Origin: Parabacteroides acidifaciens
GTDB taxonomy: Bacteria; Bacteroidota; Bacteroidia; Bacteroidales; Tannerellaceae
NCBI RefSeq assembly: GCF_003363715.1
Contig: NZ_QREV01000011.1
Coordinates: 45,594 to 109,593, forward strand
DNA: 64,000 nucleotides
Reading direction: 5' to 3'
The translations under genes and the position numbers were made by a program. How positions within the stretch are numbered: the stretch's first letter is position 1; each line of letters opens with the position of its first letter. The notes beneath the pieces are model-generated. The model ran no database searches. It was not told the origin of the DNA and worked only from the letters and a program-made list of their open reading frames with translations. Shown here piece after piece: positions 51,070 to 60,546 of this stretch.

Positions 51070-51570
51070 ATGAGAACTACTCTATATATATTGATTTCCC
51101 TTTTTGCCGTCTTGTTCTGCCGGGCGCAGGAGTTGTCTTCCGATTATCGGGGAATGATCTATGTAAAAGAAAATTGCGTCGAGCAGCAGGGGGATAACCT
51201 TTTGTTGGATTTGGAAATCGACTTGTCGGGATTGCCCGTTGGACGCTATCAGAGCTTGGCCTTGGTGCCGATGCTTCGGGATGGACGCGATTCGTTGATG
51301 CTCCAACCGATAGTGGTGAACGGTGCCAACAAGCAGAAAATGTATGAGAGGACGCTTGCCTTTAAAGGAAAAACAGTTGCCGATGACGGCGCTTATCTGG
51401 TCATTAAAAACAAACCGACCCGGCTTCGTGAGATTGCCTACCGGAAAGAGATCCCTTTCCAGCCCTGGATGAAAGGTGCAGAACTGGTCTTGGTCGGACA
51501 GCTTAAAGACTATGACGGCATAACGCAGCAGGTTTACATGAATGTCTTGACGGATAACCTGATTTTTTAG
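51070..51570 (+). CDS. DUF3868-like protein, short form
   Basis: A 166-aa protein with signal peptide (LYILISLFAVLFCRAQ). The body resembles a DUF3868 N-terminal domain: GMIYVKENCVEQQGDNLLLD, LEIDLSGLPVGRYQSLALVP, MLRDGRDSLMLQPIVVNGAN and a KQKMYERTLAF strand. Proteins with this domain are usually longer, so this copy lacks the C-terminal region; the 174 bp after it contain no continuing frame that I can see. It forms a pair with DUF3575, perhaps the remains of a fimbria-like locus. Confidence 0.75.
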   Translation: MRTTLYILISLFAVLFCRAQELSSDYRGMIYVKENCVEQQGDNLLLDLEIDLSGLPVGRYQSLALVPMLRDGRDSLMLQPIVVNGANKQKMYERTLAFKGKTVADDGAYLVIKNKPTRLREIAYRKEIPFQPWMKGAELVLVGQLKDYDGITQQVYMNVLTDNLIF

Positions 51571-51678
51571 ATTCGTTTCTTGGCATATTGTGCTCTCCGA
51601 TATGCAAAGTATATTAAAATAAACCGGATATGCTGATTTTATAAAGGTAAACGACTGCCGAATCTCGTGATTTTTAAT

Positions 51679-51686
51679 TAAGTTTG
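51679..51686 (+). promoter_or_regulatory. Fumarase gene -7 box
   Basis: TAAGTTTG, with a leader of about 52 nt to the ATG at 51745. Confidence 0.45.
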
Positions 51687-51744
51687 CCAGTCCGTTCAAG
51701 GATATGATTCTAAAACCAATATTATAAATTAAAATACAAACGCT

Positions 51745-53385
51745 ATGGCAACAACTCCTTTCAAGTATCAGGCTCCATTCCCATTGGGCCCGGATACAAC
51801 AGAGTATTATCTGCTTACAAAAGATTATGTTTCGGTTTCCGAATTTGAAGGAACGCCGGTTCTGAAAGTAGCTAAAGAAGGTCTTACGGCAATGGCTAAC
51901 GCTGCTTTCCGTGATGTCTCTTTCATGCTTCGCCGTTCACACAACGAACAGGTTGCAAAGATTCTGAGCGATCCGGAAGCAAGTGATAACGATAAGTATG
52001 TAGCGTTGACTTTCCTGCGTAACGCTGAAGTTTCTGCTAAAGGTGTACTTCCTTTCTGCCAGGATACCGGTACGGCTATTATTCATGGTGAAAAAGGACA
52101 ACAGGTATGGACCGGTTATTGCGATGAAGAGGCGCTGTCATTGGGCGTTTATAAAACATATACGGAAGAGAACCTGCGCTACTCGCAGAATGCTCCGCTG
52201 AATATGTACGACGAAGTGAACACGAAGTGTAACCTGCCGGCCCAGATCGATATCGAGGCTACTGAAGGCATGGAATACCACTTCCTGTGTGTAACGAAAG
52301 GCGGTGGTTCCGCTAACAAGACGTATCTGTATCAGGAAACAAAAGCGATCCTGAATCCGGGTACTTTGGTTCCGTTCATCATCGAAAAGATCAAGACGTT
52401 GGGTACGGCTGCCTGTCCTCCTTATCATATCGCAGTGGTTATCGGCGGTACTTCTGCCGAAAAGAACCTGTTGACCGTGAAATTGGCTTCTACTCATTAT
52501 TATGACAGCCTGCCGACTACGGGTAACGAATATGGACGCGCTTTCCGCGATATCGAACTGGAAAAAGAGGTTTTGGCGGAAGTTCACAAGATCGGTTTGG
52601 GTGCACAGTTCGGTGGTAAATATCTGGCTCACGATATCCGTATCGTCCGCCTGCCCCGTCACGGCGCTTCCTGTCCGGTTGGTCTGGGTGTAAGTTGTTC
52701 GGCAGACCGTAACGTGAAATGTAAGATCAACAAAGACGGTATCTGGATTGAAAAGTTAGACAGCCATCCCGGTGAACTGATTCCTGAAGAATTGCGCCAG
52801 GCAGGTGAAGGCGATGCTGTTAAGATCAATCTGAACCAGCCGATGGCTGATATCCTGAAAGAATTGGATAAATATCCGGTTGCAACCCGTCTGTCATTGA
52901 ACGGTACGATCATTGTAGGTCGCGACATTGCCCATGCCAAGTTGAAAGAACGTTTGGATCGTGGTGAAGACCTGCCACAGTATATCAAGGATCATCCTAT
53001 CTATTACGCTGGTCCGGCTAAGACTCCGGCTGGTATGGCTTGCGGCTCGATGGGCCCGACGACTGCCGGTCGTATGGACTCGTATGTCGGCCTGTTCCAG
53101 AGCCACGGTGGTAGCATGGTTATGTTGGCAAAGGGTAACCGTAGCCAGCAGGTGACGGATGCTTGCCAGAAATATGGCGGTTTCTATTTAGGAAGTATCG
53201 GTGGTCCTGCTGCTATCCTGGCACAGAACAATATCAAGAGCATCGAATGTGTGGAATATCCTGAATTGGGTATGGAAGCCATCTGGAAGATCGAAGTGGA
53301 AGACTTCCCTGCATTTATCCTGGTCGATAACAAGGGCAATGATTTCTTCAAACAGATCAAGCCGCGTTGCACTTGCGGAAAGTAA
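51745..53385 (+). CDS. fumA: Class I fumarate hydratase
   Basis: A 546-aa iron-sulfur fumarase of the fused alpha-beta type (E. coli FumA/FumB). The N-terminal part has [20 protein letters not shown] with one cluster Cys, [20 protein letters not shown] and [40 protein letters not shown] carries another. The C-terminal part has [40 protein letters not shown] and [20 protein letters not shown]. It interconverts fumarate and malate, part of the reductive succinate branch in Bacteroidales. A strong shared terminator follows. Confidence 0.95.
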   Translation: MATTPFKYQAPFPLGPDTTEYYLLTKDYVSVSEFEGTPVLKVAKEGLTAMANAAFRDVSFMLRRSHNEQVAKILSDPEASDNDKYVALTFLRNAEVSAKGVLPFCQDTGTAIIHGEKGQQVWTGYCDEEALSLGVYKTYTEENLRYSQNAPLNMYDEVNTKCNLPAQIDIEATEGMEYHFLCVTKGGGSANKTYLYQETKAILNPGTLVPFIIEKIKTLGTAACPPYHIAVVIGGTSAEKNLLTVKLASTHYYDSLPTTGNEYGRAFRDIELEKEVLAEVHKIGLGAQFGGKYLAHDIRIVRLPRHGASCPVGLGVSCSADRNVKCKINKDGIWIEKLDSHPGELIPEELRQAGEGDAVKINLNQPMADILKELDKYPVATRLSLNGTIIVGRDIAHAKLKERLDRGEDLPQYIKDHPIYYAGPAKTPAGMACGSMGPTTAGRMDSYVGLFQSHGGSMVMLAKGNRSQQVTDACQKYGGFYLGSIGGPAAILAQNNIKSIECVEYPELGMEAIWKIEVEDFPAFILVDNKGNDFFKQIKPRCTCGK

Positions 53386-53405
53386 GAATCTATTATAGAT
53401 GCATA

Positions 53406-53443
53406 AAAAAGCCTGTCGCTCATAAGAGGACAGGCTTTTATTT
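53406..53443. terminator. Bidirectional terminator between fumarase and pnp
   Basis: AAAAAGCCTGTC and GACAGGCTTTTA flank an 11-nt loop. The A run on one side and T run on the other serve both convergent genes. Confidence 0.9.
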
Positions 53444-53458
53444 TATCGGAAAACTATC

Positions 53459-55711
53459 TTAGTCTCTGTATTCCCGGCGCGGTCCGCGATCTCCGCGATC
53501 CTGGCGGGGTCCACGATCACCACCACGGTCACCACGATCCTGGCGCGGTCCGCGATCGCCTCTTTCCGGTCTCGGCGGGCGTTCTTCGTAACCTTCCGGC
53601 TTCGGCAGCAATACCTTGCGGGAAAGTTTGAATTTTCCGGTCTTCTGGTCGATATCTACCAACTTAACGGAAATTGTATCGCCTTCTTTTAAACCAGCCT
53701 GTTCAACTGTTTCCAGACGTTTCCAGTCGATTTCGGAAATGTGCAGCAAACCGTCTTTGCCCGGCATGAATTCAACGAATGCACCGTAAGGCATAACAGA
53801 TGAGATCTTGCCTTCGTAGACTTCGCCTACTTCCGGTACTGCTACGATACCTTTGATTGCGCGGATTGCAGCATCGATCGTATCTTTATTTGTTCCGGAG
53901 ATTTCAATTTTGCCAACTCCGTCTTCTTCTTCAATCGTGATTGTAGCACCAGTCTTTTCCTGGATACCCTGGATGATCTTTCCACCCGGGCCGATAACAG
54001 CACCGATGAATTCTTTACCGATAACCATTGTTTCGATTCTCGGAGCATGCGGTTTCAATTCTTCGCGAGCTTCAGGCTGTGCTTCCATAATCTTGCCCAA
54101 GATGTGCATACGGCCTTCTTTTGCCTGGGCCAGTGCATTTTCAAGGATTTCGTATGAAAGGCCGTCTACCTTGATATCCATCTGGGTAGCCGTGATACCG
54201 TCTTTTGTCCCCGTTACCTTGAAGTCCATGTCACCCAAGTGGTCTTCGTCGCCCAGGATGTCGGACAGGATCGCGTAGTTCTGACCTTTGTTTTCGGAAA
54301 TCAGACCCATTGCGATACCGGATACCGGTTTCTTCATCGGAACACCTGCATCTCTCAATGCGAGAGTACCGGCGCATACGGTTGCCATTGAAGAAGAGCC
54401 GTTAGACTCCAGGATGTCGGAGATTACACGTACTACGTAAGGATAGTCTGTCGGGATCATGCGTTTCAGAGCGCGGTGTGCCAGGTTTCCGTGACCGATT
54501 TCACGACGGCCAACACCACGGGATGCTTTTGCTTCGCCAGTGGAGAACGGAGGGAAGTTGTAGTGCAACAGGAAACGTTCTTTGCCGTGATTCAGAACAT
54601 CGTCGATCATCTTTTCATCAGACTTCGTTCCTAATGTAACGGTAGACAATGATTGTGTTTCACCACGTGTAAAGATGGCAGAACCATGAGGGCCGGGCAG
54701 GCAGTCTGTCTCGATCCAGATCGGACGGATTTCAGTTGTCTTACGACCATCCAGACGCTTTCCTTCGTCGAGGATGGCACGGCGCATGGCTTCTTTTTCT
54801 ACATCGTGATAGTAACGGCCGATCATTTCAGCCTTTTCGTCAGTCAGTTCTTCTTCAGAGAACTGGGCTTTATATTCTTCAACAACTGCTTCGAATGCTT
54901 CGGCACGCTGATGTTTGTCTGTTCCGGAAGTGGCAACAGCATAAGCTTTTGCATAACATTTTTCGTGTACATCCTTGCGCAGTTCGTCATCGTTTACTTC
55001 GTGGCAGTATTCGCGTTTTACCATCTTGCCGCAGGCTTCAGACAGTTCAAGCTGTGCCTGGCACTGTACTTTGATAGCTTCGTGTGCGACTTTGATAGCT
55101 TCCAGCATTTCGGATTCCTGAACTTCGTCCATTTCGCCTTCCACCATCATGATGTTGTCGATAGTAGCGCCCACCATGATATCGATATCTGCTTTTTCCA
55201 ATTCAGAGAACGTGGGGTTAACTACATATTTACCATCGATACGGGCAACGCGACATTCGGAAATCGGTCCGTTGAAAGGAATATCCGATACGGCTAATGC
55301 GGCAGATGCTGCCAAACCGGCCAGTGCATCCGGCATATCTTCACCGTCTGCAGAGAATAATATAACGTTTACGTATACTTCTGCGTGGTAATTGTCAGGG
55401 AAAAGAGGGCGGAGGGCACGGTCAACCAAACGAGAGGTCAGGATTTCGTAGTCAGAAGCTTTACCTTCTCTTTTTGTAAAGCCTCCCGGAAAACGGCCAA
55501 ATGCCGAGAATTTTTCTTTGTACTCTACTTGTAACGGCATGAAGTCAACACCCGGGTTTGCATCTTTAGCGGCGCAAACAGTAGCCAGCAACACTGTGTT
55601 GCCCATACGCACGGTAACAGAACCGTCCGCCTGTTTTGCCAATTTCCCGGTTTCGATGGTGATGGTTCTTCCATCAGCCAATTCGATCGTCTTGTTAATT
55701 GGATTAAGCAT
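53459..55711 (-). CDS. pnp: Polyribonucleotide nucleotidyltransferase (PNPase)
   Basis: A 750-aa enzyme: two RNase PH domains (first from about 10-230, second about 320-545 with [17 protein letters not shown] and [20 protein letters not shown]), a KH domain ([20 protein letters not shown]) and an S1 domain ([20 protein letters not shown]). It degrades RNA 3' to 5' with phosphate. The last 45 residues are an Arg/Gly/Asp repeat tail ([20 protein letters not shown]), likely disordered and RNA binding; the repeat DNA at 53470-53570 is also prone to length change. It has its own promoter. Confidence 0.97.
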   Translation of the reverse strand: MLNPINKTIELADGRTITIETGKLAKQADGSVTVRMGNTVLLATVCAAKDANPGVDFMPLQVEYKEKFSAFGRFPGGFTKREGKASDYEILTSRLVDRALRPLFPDNYHAEVYVNVILFSADGEDMPDALAGLAASAALAVSDIPFNGPISECRVARIDGKYVVNPTFSELEKADIDIMVGATIDNIMMVEGEMDEVQESEMLEAIKVAHEAIKVQCQAQLELSEACGKMVKREYCHEVNDDELRKDVHEKCYAKAYAVATSGTDKHQRAEAFEAVVEEYKAQFSEEELTDEKAEMIGRYYHDVEKEAMRRAILDEGKRLDGRKTTEIRPIWIETDCLPGPHGSAIFTRGETQSLSTVTLGTKSDEKMIDDVLNHGKERFLLHYNFPPFSTGEAKASRGVGRREIGHGNLAHRALKRMIPTDYPYVVRVISDILESNGSSSMATVCAGTLALRDAGVPMKKPVSGIAMGLISENKGQNYAILSDILGDEDHLGDMDFKVTGTKDGITATQMDIKVDGLSYEILENALAQAKEGRMHILGKIMEAQPEAREELKPHAPRIETMVIGKEFIGAVIGPGGKIIQGIQEKTGATITIEEEDGVGKIEISGTNKDTIDAAIRAIKGIVAVPEVGEVYEGKISSVMPYGAFVEFMPGKDGLLHISEIDWKRLETVEQAGLKEGDTISVKLVDIDQKTGKFKLSRKVLLPKPEGYEERPPRPERGDRGPRQDRGDRGGDRGPRQDRGDRGPRREYRD

Positions 55712-55748
55712 AATCTTTTTCTTATTTTTCTATCTGTAAAAATTGGTG

Positions 55749-55756
55749 CAAATGTA
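55749..55756 (-). promoter_or_regulatory. pnp -7 box
   Basis: TACATTTG on the minus strand, about 38 nt before the pnp ATG. Confidence 0.5.
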
Positions 55757-55872
55757 ATGAAAGTTTATCTGTAAACGTGTGAAAATGAAAATAAAAAACA
55801 TGAGAAAAGTTCTTTTTTTGAAAAATAGCGGGAAGATTTAGCGAATAATAGTGTCACAATTGTAAATTAATG

Positions 55873-55880
55873 TATATTTG
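55873..55880 (+). promoter_or_regulatory. -7 box of the TlpA-like lipoprotein gene
   Basis: TATATTTG. It overlaps an upstream in-frame ATG at 55878, so the gene must start at 55908. Confidence 0.5.
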
Positions 55881-55907
55881 CAGCGGATTAAAACAAGAAG
55901 TAAAGAA

Positions 55908-57068
55908 ATGAAGAAACAAATATCCACACGATTGTTGGCTACATTAGGACTGTGTATGTTCTTATTCTCGGCTTGTAACAACTCTTCCGAATTTACGGTG
56001 AAGGGCGTTGTTTCAGGAGCGGACGGTCAGCTTATGTATTTAGAAAACGTAGGAATTTCGAATGTCGTGACGCTCGACTCCATCAAGTTGGCTTCCGGAG
56101 GGAAGTTCAAGTTTACGGAGAAACGTCCTGAATATCCGGATTTTTATCGTCTGCGCTTGAATAACCAGAAGATAAATTTCTCTATAGATTCGACGGAGAC
56201 GGTTTCTATTCTTGCAGATGCCGGTGCTTTTGCAACCTCTTATTCCGTGGAAGGTTCTGAAAATTCAAAAGCCATTAAAGCGATTACGTTGGCGCAATTG
56301 GATGCGAACCAGGCTATCAGCCGTTTGCGTAAGGACTATGAAGATAAGATGATTTCGGATACGACTTATCGTTCCAAAGTGTTGGCTGCTGCCGATGCTT
56401 ATAAGGAAATTGCCCGTAAGTATATCTATGCGGCGCCGATGTCTACGGCCGCTTATTTCGCCTTGTTCCAGCAGATCGATGGTTTGTTGTTCTTTGACTT
56501 GTATGATCGAAACGATGTGAAAGCATATGGCGCTGTTGCCACCAGCTACGATCATTATTATCCGGAAAGTCCGCGTTCCAAACATTTATATAACCTGACT
56601 TTGCAGTCGATGAAGGTGCTCCGCGCCCAACGTCCGGTCGATTATAGTAATGTGGAAACCAAAGAAATATCATTCTTGGATATCGAATTGCCCGATGTTC
56701 GGGGTGAAGTGGTGAAACTCTCCGACGTTGCTCCCGGCAAGGTTGTCCTGATAAACTTTACGGCTTATCAGACGGAATGGTCACCGGCTTTGAATATGGC
56801 ATTGGGTGAATTATATACGAAATATCATGGTCAGGGACTTGAGATTTACCAGGTATCCCTGGATAGTGATTCTCATTTCTGGAGGAACGGAGCGTCTAAT
56901 TTGCCCTGGATTTCTGTTCGTGATCCGCAGTCTGTTTATTCTCAAGTGGCAGGTTTGTACAATGTGAAGCAGTTGCCTGCTCTCTTCATCCTTGACCGTA
57001 AAGGAAACCTGGTTAAGCGTGTTGAAGACGTGAAAAAACTGGAAGCGGATGTGAAAGCTGTACTTTAA
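55908..57068 (+). CDS. DUF4369/TlpA-like lipoprotein lacking the CXXC motif
   Basis: A 386-aa lipoprotein (MCLFSAC-type lipobox: LGLCMFLFSAC). The N-terminal domain (about 25-130) fits DUF4369: FTVKGVVSGADGQLMYLENV and FYRLRLNNQKINFSIDSTET. The C-terminal domain (about 250-386) is thioredoxin-like: DIELPDVRGEVVKLSDVAPG, KVVLINFTAYQTEWSPALNM, IYQVSLDSDSHFWRNGASNL and LPALFILDRKGNLVKRVED. The redox CXXC is missing; the spot where WCxxC should be reads YQTEWSP. The protein is therefore unlikely to be a disulfide oxidoreductase. Confidence 0.88.
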   Translation: MKKQISTRLLATLGLCMFLFSACNNSSEFTVKGVVSGADGQLMYLENVGISNVVTLDSIKLASGGKFKFTEKRPEYPDFYRLRLNNQKINFSIDSTETVSILADAGAFATSYSVEGSENSKAIKAITLAQLDANQAISRLRKDYEDKMISDTTYRSKVLAAADAYKEIARKYIYAAPMSTAAYFALFQQIDGLLFFDLYDRNDVKAYGAVATSYDHYYPESPRSKHLYNLTLQSMKVLRAQRPVDYSNVETKEISFLDIELPDVRGEVVKLSDVAPGKVVLINFTAYQTEWSPALNMALGELYTKYHGQGLEIYQVSLDSDSHFWRNGASNLPWISVRDPQSVYSQVAGLYNVKQLPALFILDRKGNLVKRVEDVKKLEADVKAVL

Positions 57069-57119
57069 TGTATGACAGCTAACATTCAGATTTATATGTT
57101 ATAAAGCATTTTGCAAAGA

Positions 57120-57150
57120 TTGCCGATCTTAAAAAGATCTTTTATCTTTG
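57120..57150 (+). promoter_or_regulatory. greA promoter
   Basis: TTG (57120-57122), 20-nt spacer, TATCTTTG (57143-57150). The predicted start near 57157 leaves a leader of about 105 nt before greA, containing an intrinsic terminator. Confidence 0.6.
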
Positions 57151-57175
57151 CAAAGTCTGAAAATAAGAGAAAGAG

Positions 57176-57212
57176 GAGTTCCGGCCAAGCAGTTGGTCGG
57201 GATTCTTTTTTT
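57176..57212 (+). terminator. Intrinsic terminator inside the greA leader
   Basis: GAGTTCCGGCCAA pairs with TTGGTCGGGATTC across loop GCAG (13 pairs, three of them G-U in RNA), followed directly by eight T residues. It lies 20 nt after the predicted transcription start and 49 nt before the greA ATG. Confidence 0.8.
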
Positions 57213-57261
57213 ATTGTGCGGTAATCAATAATAACATTTTAAAGTAATAGGAGGATTTAGT

Positions 57262-57732
57262 ATGGCAGTAAGCTATATGACGAAAGATGGTTATGATAAG
57301 ATTTTAGCTGAAATCAATTATCTGGAAACCGTGAAGCGTCCGGAAATATCTGCCCAGATTGCAGAAGCCCGTGACAAAGGCGATTTGTCTGAAAATGCAG
57401 AATATGACGCTGCAAAAGAAGCGCAAGGTATCATGGAGGCGAAACTTGCTCAGTTGAAAGGACTGATCTCTAATGCCCGCCTGATAGACGAAACCCGTGT
57501 GCAGACAGACGAAGTCCAGATTCTGAACAAGGTCAAGATTAAGAATATCAAGAATAACGCAGTTATGACATATACATTGGTCTCTGATTCGGAAGCGAAC
57601 CTGAAAGAGGGAAAGATCGCAGTCAGTACTCCGATTGCACAGGGACTGATGGGTAAGAAGGTTGGTGACATTGTGGAGATCAAGGTGCCGTCCGGTGTGA
57701 TGAGTTTTGAGATTATGGATATATCTATTTAA
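57262..57732 (+). CDS. greA: Transcription elongation factor GreA
   Basis: A 156-aa protein: N-terminal coiled coil (YDKILAEINYLETVKRPEIS, ARDKGDLSENAEYDAAKEAQ with the acidic tip residues Asp/Glu) and C-terminal FKBP-like domain (VQILNKVKIKNIKNNAVMTY, VSTPIAQGLMGKKVGDIVEI, KVPSGVMSFEIMDISI). GreA enters the polymerase secondary channel and rescues backtracked complexes. It is preceded by its own promoter and a terminator in the leader, and followed after 11 bp by hinT. Confidence 0.97.
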   Translation: MAVSYMTKDGYDKILAEINYLETVKRPEISAQIAEARDKGDLSENAEYDAAKEAQGIMEAKLAQLKGLISNARLIDETRVQTDEVQILNKVKIKNIKNNAVMTYTLVSDSEANLKEGKIAVSTPIAQGLMGKKVGDIVEIKVPSGVMSFEIMDISI

Positions 57733-57743
57733 TATCATATAGT

Positions 57744-58139
57744 ATGGCATCAATATTCAGCAGAATTGTGGCAGGCGAGATTCCCTGCCATAAGGTAGCG
57801 GAAGACGAAGAGTTTTTCGCCTTCCTGGACATCAATCCGGTGGCTACGGGCCATACGCTGGTGATCCCGAAGAAAGAGGTCGATTATATTTTTGACATAG
57901 ATGATCCTATGCTCGGGCGTATGATGGCATTTGCTAAACGTGTGGCTCGTGCACAAGAAGCGGCTATCCCCTGCAAACGGGTCGGTTTGGCTGTGATGGG
58001 ATTGGAAGTGCCTCATGCGCATATTCACTTAATTCCGATTCAAAAAGAGTCTGATATGTATTTTGGCGGAAAGAAAATGGAGGTTACGCAGGACGTGCTC
58101 GCAGACACCGCCACACGGATAAGAAATGCCTTTAAATAA
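57744..58139 (+). CDS. hinT: HIT family purine nucleotide phosphoramidase-like protein
   Basis: A 131-aa HIT protein. SIFSRIVAGEIPCHKVAEDE and FFAFLDINPVATGHTLVIPK open it, and the histidine triad is LEVPHAHIHLIPI. HinT enzymes hydrolyse AMP-lysine-type phosphoramidates; the physiological role is uncertain. It is probably co-transcribed with greA. Confidence 0.93.
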   Translation: MASIFSRIVAGEIPCHKVAEDEEFFAFLDINPVATGHTLVIPKKEVDYIFDIDDPMLGRMMAFAKRVARAQEAAIPCKRVGLAVMGLEVPHAHIHLIPIQKESDMYFGGKKMEVTQDVLADTATRIRNAFK

Positions 58140-58184
58140 ATAGGACGAAGTCTTTTACAATAGAAAACTTTATGTATATTTGTG

Positions 58185-58235
58185 ACCGCTTCTCCCTCAT
58201 AATGACAATATTGTGAAGGAGGAAGCGGTTTTTTT
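58185..58235 (+). terminator. Terminator after hinT
   Basis: ACCGCTTCTCCCTCA pairs with TGAAGGAGGAAGCGGT (small bulges), followed by seven T. A TATATTTG sequence (58175-58182) directly precedes it. Confidence 0.8.
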
Positions 58236-58284
58236 ATAAAGATTCATTAGTGGTTTTTACTCATAAATTTGTTAACCTTAGAAG

Positions 58285-58320
58285 AAAGGCCATCCTTGTG
58301 AAAGGACGGCCTTCTTTTTT
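58285..58320 (+). terminator. Second terminator in the hinT / head-GIN gap
   Basis: AAGGCCATCCTT and AAGGACGGCCTT around loop GTGA, with one mismatch, followed by seven T. It is on the plus strand, so it backs up the first terminator and shields the convergent gene. Confidence 0.75.
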
Positions 58321-58339
58321 TAAACACACAATCATTCTT

Positions 58340-59080
58340 CTATTCAACTTGGGTTATGGAACCACTTCCGACAATACTTTTCCCTCTTATGTTCGGGCTA
58401 CCTTTGTATCGGATCTCTCCACTTCCGGCTATTTTAGCGGAAATTTCCTTATTGGCTGTTATCTCTATCTCGCAACTTCCGGCTGTTTTACAAGTCAAGT
58501 TGTCTGTCTGTAAGTCGAACGCCTTGATTCTGCAACTTCCGGCACTTTTTATGTCCATATTCTCAGCTTCTCCACTTAGGCTGATTTTCCCGCTCCCGGC
58601 GATTTCACATTTCAAACGGTTGACGGTGATGGAATCTGCCTTAATGGTTCCGCCTCCGGCTAAACTAATTCCTAACCGGTCGTTAGTGAGACCTTTACCC
58701 AGATTACATTTGCCTCCGCCTGCCATCTTGATATCCCTTAAGGCGGTTGAGTTAGTTGTTACGACAAACCGGGTAGGGTTGATCCATGTATGTTTTTTTC
58801 TGGGGCGTATAACTAATACATTGTCGTCCACCTCTGCTTTCAGAATGTCCATGATGTTCCGGTCCGTTTCTATTTTTAGATAGGGAGCGTCATTGGATTG
58901 TATATAAGTGAGATCAATATTCTCTCCTCCGATGTGAAGTCCTATATAGTCCTTGATCGAAATCTCCTGGCTCACGATGTTACCGTCCCCATGAACCTTG
59001 TTCATATGGCAAGAGCATAAAAGTCCCGCCATTGCGATATAGGTTACTATGTATATGATGAATAAATATGCTTTTTTCAT
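58340..59080 (-). CDS. Head GIN domain (DUF2807-type) secreted protein
   Basis: A 246-aa protein, possible lipoprotein (GLLCSC). The body is a beta-helix of repeating G-S-G and D-I-K motifs: IKMAGGGKCNLGKG, CEIAGSGKISLSGEAENMDI, KSAGSCRIKAFDL, CKTAGSCEIEITANKEISAK and IAGSGEIRYKGSPNIRGKSI. This is the head-GIN family often encoded after PspC and PadR, as here. The role is unknown, perhaps a stress-related envelope protein. It is last in the PadR-PspC-head GIN unit. Confidence 0.92.
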   Translation of the reverse strand: MKKAYLFIIYIVTYIAMAGLLCSCHMNKVHGDGNIVSQEISIKDYIGLHIGGENIDLTYIQSNDAPYLKIETDRNIMDILKAEVDDNVLVIRPRKKHTWINPTRFVVTTNSTALRDIKMAGGGKCNLGKGLTNDRLGISLAGGGTIKADSITVNRLKCEIAGSGKISLSGEAENMDIKSAGSCRIKAFDLQTDNLTCKTAGSCEIEITANKEISAKIAGSGEIRYKGSPNIRGKSIVGSGSITQVE

Positions 59081-59093
59081 ATCAGTTGTTTTA

Positions 59094-60188
59094 TTAGATG
59101 TTGAAGAAATTGTACCAAGGTAATGTGCTCCATCCGTTTATTCCGGTCTGATAGAAATAAATGACACTAAGTGCAACAGATATTATCCACAGGATCAGAA
59201 GCGTCCATTTAGCTGTGTTAGGCAATGGCTTTGCTTTGAACAATTGCATACAGATTGCATATACCAAAGCAAAGATTGGAATGCCAATGAGTAAGATGAA
59301 TCCGATGCACCCCATGATTGCCAATGGAATAGGCGTCCCTGCCAGCAGGTCGGCCCCGAACGGAGAGAGGTGGTAAAGAACACCGGTTCCTCCCGCAATA
59401 AGAGCAAATGTAACGATTACCAGTATAAAGGCAACAAGTAACAAAGGCGGTAAGAGGATAATTCCGATCAATATGGCGAAGAATTTAAGGATAAAGCCGA
59501 CTACATTGACAAACAGGTCTGCCAATTGTTGCAAAAAGCTTCTTGGCTTGTCCGAACTCATATAATCGTTCACATTACTGGATACTTTCTCAAATCCGTC
59601 GGTCACTGTTTTGCCTATATTTTCGAGAGTCACGCTTTTCCCGCGCATCATCAGTTTATCGGCTGCGGTCCGTGCAAGCGGCATCACCAACCATAATATA
59701 AGGTAGAGGATGACAATCGGTGCATATGGGATAAAGAGCAAGACGATCATAATCAGACGTATGGCTGTTATATCCCAACCCATATAAGCTGCAATACCGC
59801 TGGCGACCCCGCCCAATACACGGTTGTCCGGGTCACGCATCAGTTTTTTTCTTCCTCCGGTTGTTTCTTCTTCCTGGAAGGTGTGTGCTTTGGACTCTTC
59901 CCGGACGTATTCCTTTTCGTCCTCGCCGCCAAACAGCTCTTCCGGTTTCCCCATGCGCTTGATTACTTCCTCGACGTGTTCGATTGTGATGACTTCATGC
60001 CCCAAACGTACCCGTTCGTTGAATAATTCGGATATGCGCATTTCAAAATCGTTCATAATCTCTTCCGATCCTTCTTCTTTGCGGAAATGGATGCGGAGGT
60101 TTGCCAGATATTTATCGAGCAGTTGATATGCATCTTCGTCAATGTGGAATACTGTTCCTCCCAAATTAACTGTAAGTGTCTTCTTCAT
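59094..60188 (-). CDS. PspC domain membrane protein
   Basis: A 364-aa protein: a cytoplasmic N-terminal part (about 1-110) with a helical domain (HIDEDAYQLLDKYLANLRIH, FNERVRLGHEVITIEHVEEV), then PspC (RDPDNRVLGGVASGIAAYMG, WDITAIRLIMIVLLFIPYAP, VILYLILWLVMP), then four more membrane helices (GFILKFFAILIGIILLPPLL). PspC proteins take part in envelope stress responses. The gene is 12 bp from padR, whose product likely controls it. Confidence 0.9.
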   Translation of the reverse strand: MKKTLTVNLGGTVFHIDEDAYQLLDKYLANLRIHFRKEEGSEEIMNDFEMRISELFNERVRLGHEVITIEHVEEVIKRMGKPEELFGGEDEKEYVREESKAHTFQEEETTGGRKKLMRDPDNRVLGGVASGIAAYMGWDITAIRLIMIVLLFIPYAPIVILYLILWLVMPLARTAADKLMMRGKSVTLENIGKTVTDGFEKVSSNVNDYMSSDKPRSFLQQLADLFVNVVGFILKFFAILIGIILLPPLLLVAFILVIVTFALIAGGTGVLYHLSPFGADLLAGTPIPLAIMGCIGFILLIGIPIFALVYAICMQLFKAKPLPNTAKWTLLILWIISVALSVIYFYQTGINGWSTLPWYNFFNI

Positions 60189-60200
60189 TGTTGTCTGATT

Positions 60201-60527
60201 TTAATTATTTCTGATGTGGTTTATTGTGTCGTTCAATTCCTGCCACGAAATTTCCAGTTCTCCGAGGAATTCTTCCCCTTTCGGTGTGAGCTGGTAATAT
60301 TTGCGAGGCGGCCCTTGAGTAGATTCTATCCACTGGTAACTTAACAATTCGCTGTTTTTTAATCTCGTCAACAGGGGATATAGAGTACCTTCCACTACAA
60401 TCAATTTAGCTTCCTGTAACTTCTGGATAATGTCAGAGGTGTACGCCGGCTCTTTTTTGAGGAGCAATAGAATACAGTATTCCAGTGTTCCCTTTCTCAT
60501 TTGTGATTTTACGTTCTCTGCATTCAT
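60201..60527 (-). CDS. PadR family transcriptional repressor
   Basis: A 108-aa winged-helix protein: MRKGTLEYCILLLLKKEPAY, TSDIIQKLQEAKLIVVEGTL, YPLLTRLKNSELLSYQWIES and a C-terminal dimerisation helix (LGELEISWQELNDTINHIRN). It matches PadR-s1 members that sit upstream of PspC genes. Its own promoter is overlapped by a perfect 10-bp inverted repeat, strongly suggesting autoregulation of the three-gene operon. Confidence 0.95.
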   Translation of the reverse strand: MNAENVKSQMRKGTLEYCILLLLKKEPAYTSDIIQKLQEAKLIVVEGTLYPLLTRLKNSELLSYQWIESTQGPPRKYYQLTPKGEEFLGELEISWQELNDTINHIRNN

Positions 60528-60546
60528 GTTATATTGTTTTATGTTG

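Noticed and set aside
53470..53570. Repeat DNA at the pnp 3' end as a separate repeat element
   Set aside because: It encodes the in-frame Arg/Gly/Asp tail of PNPase, so coding explains it.
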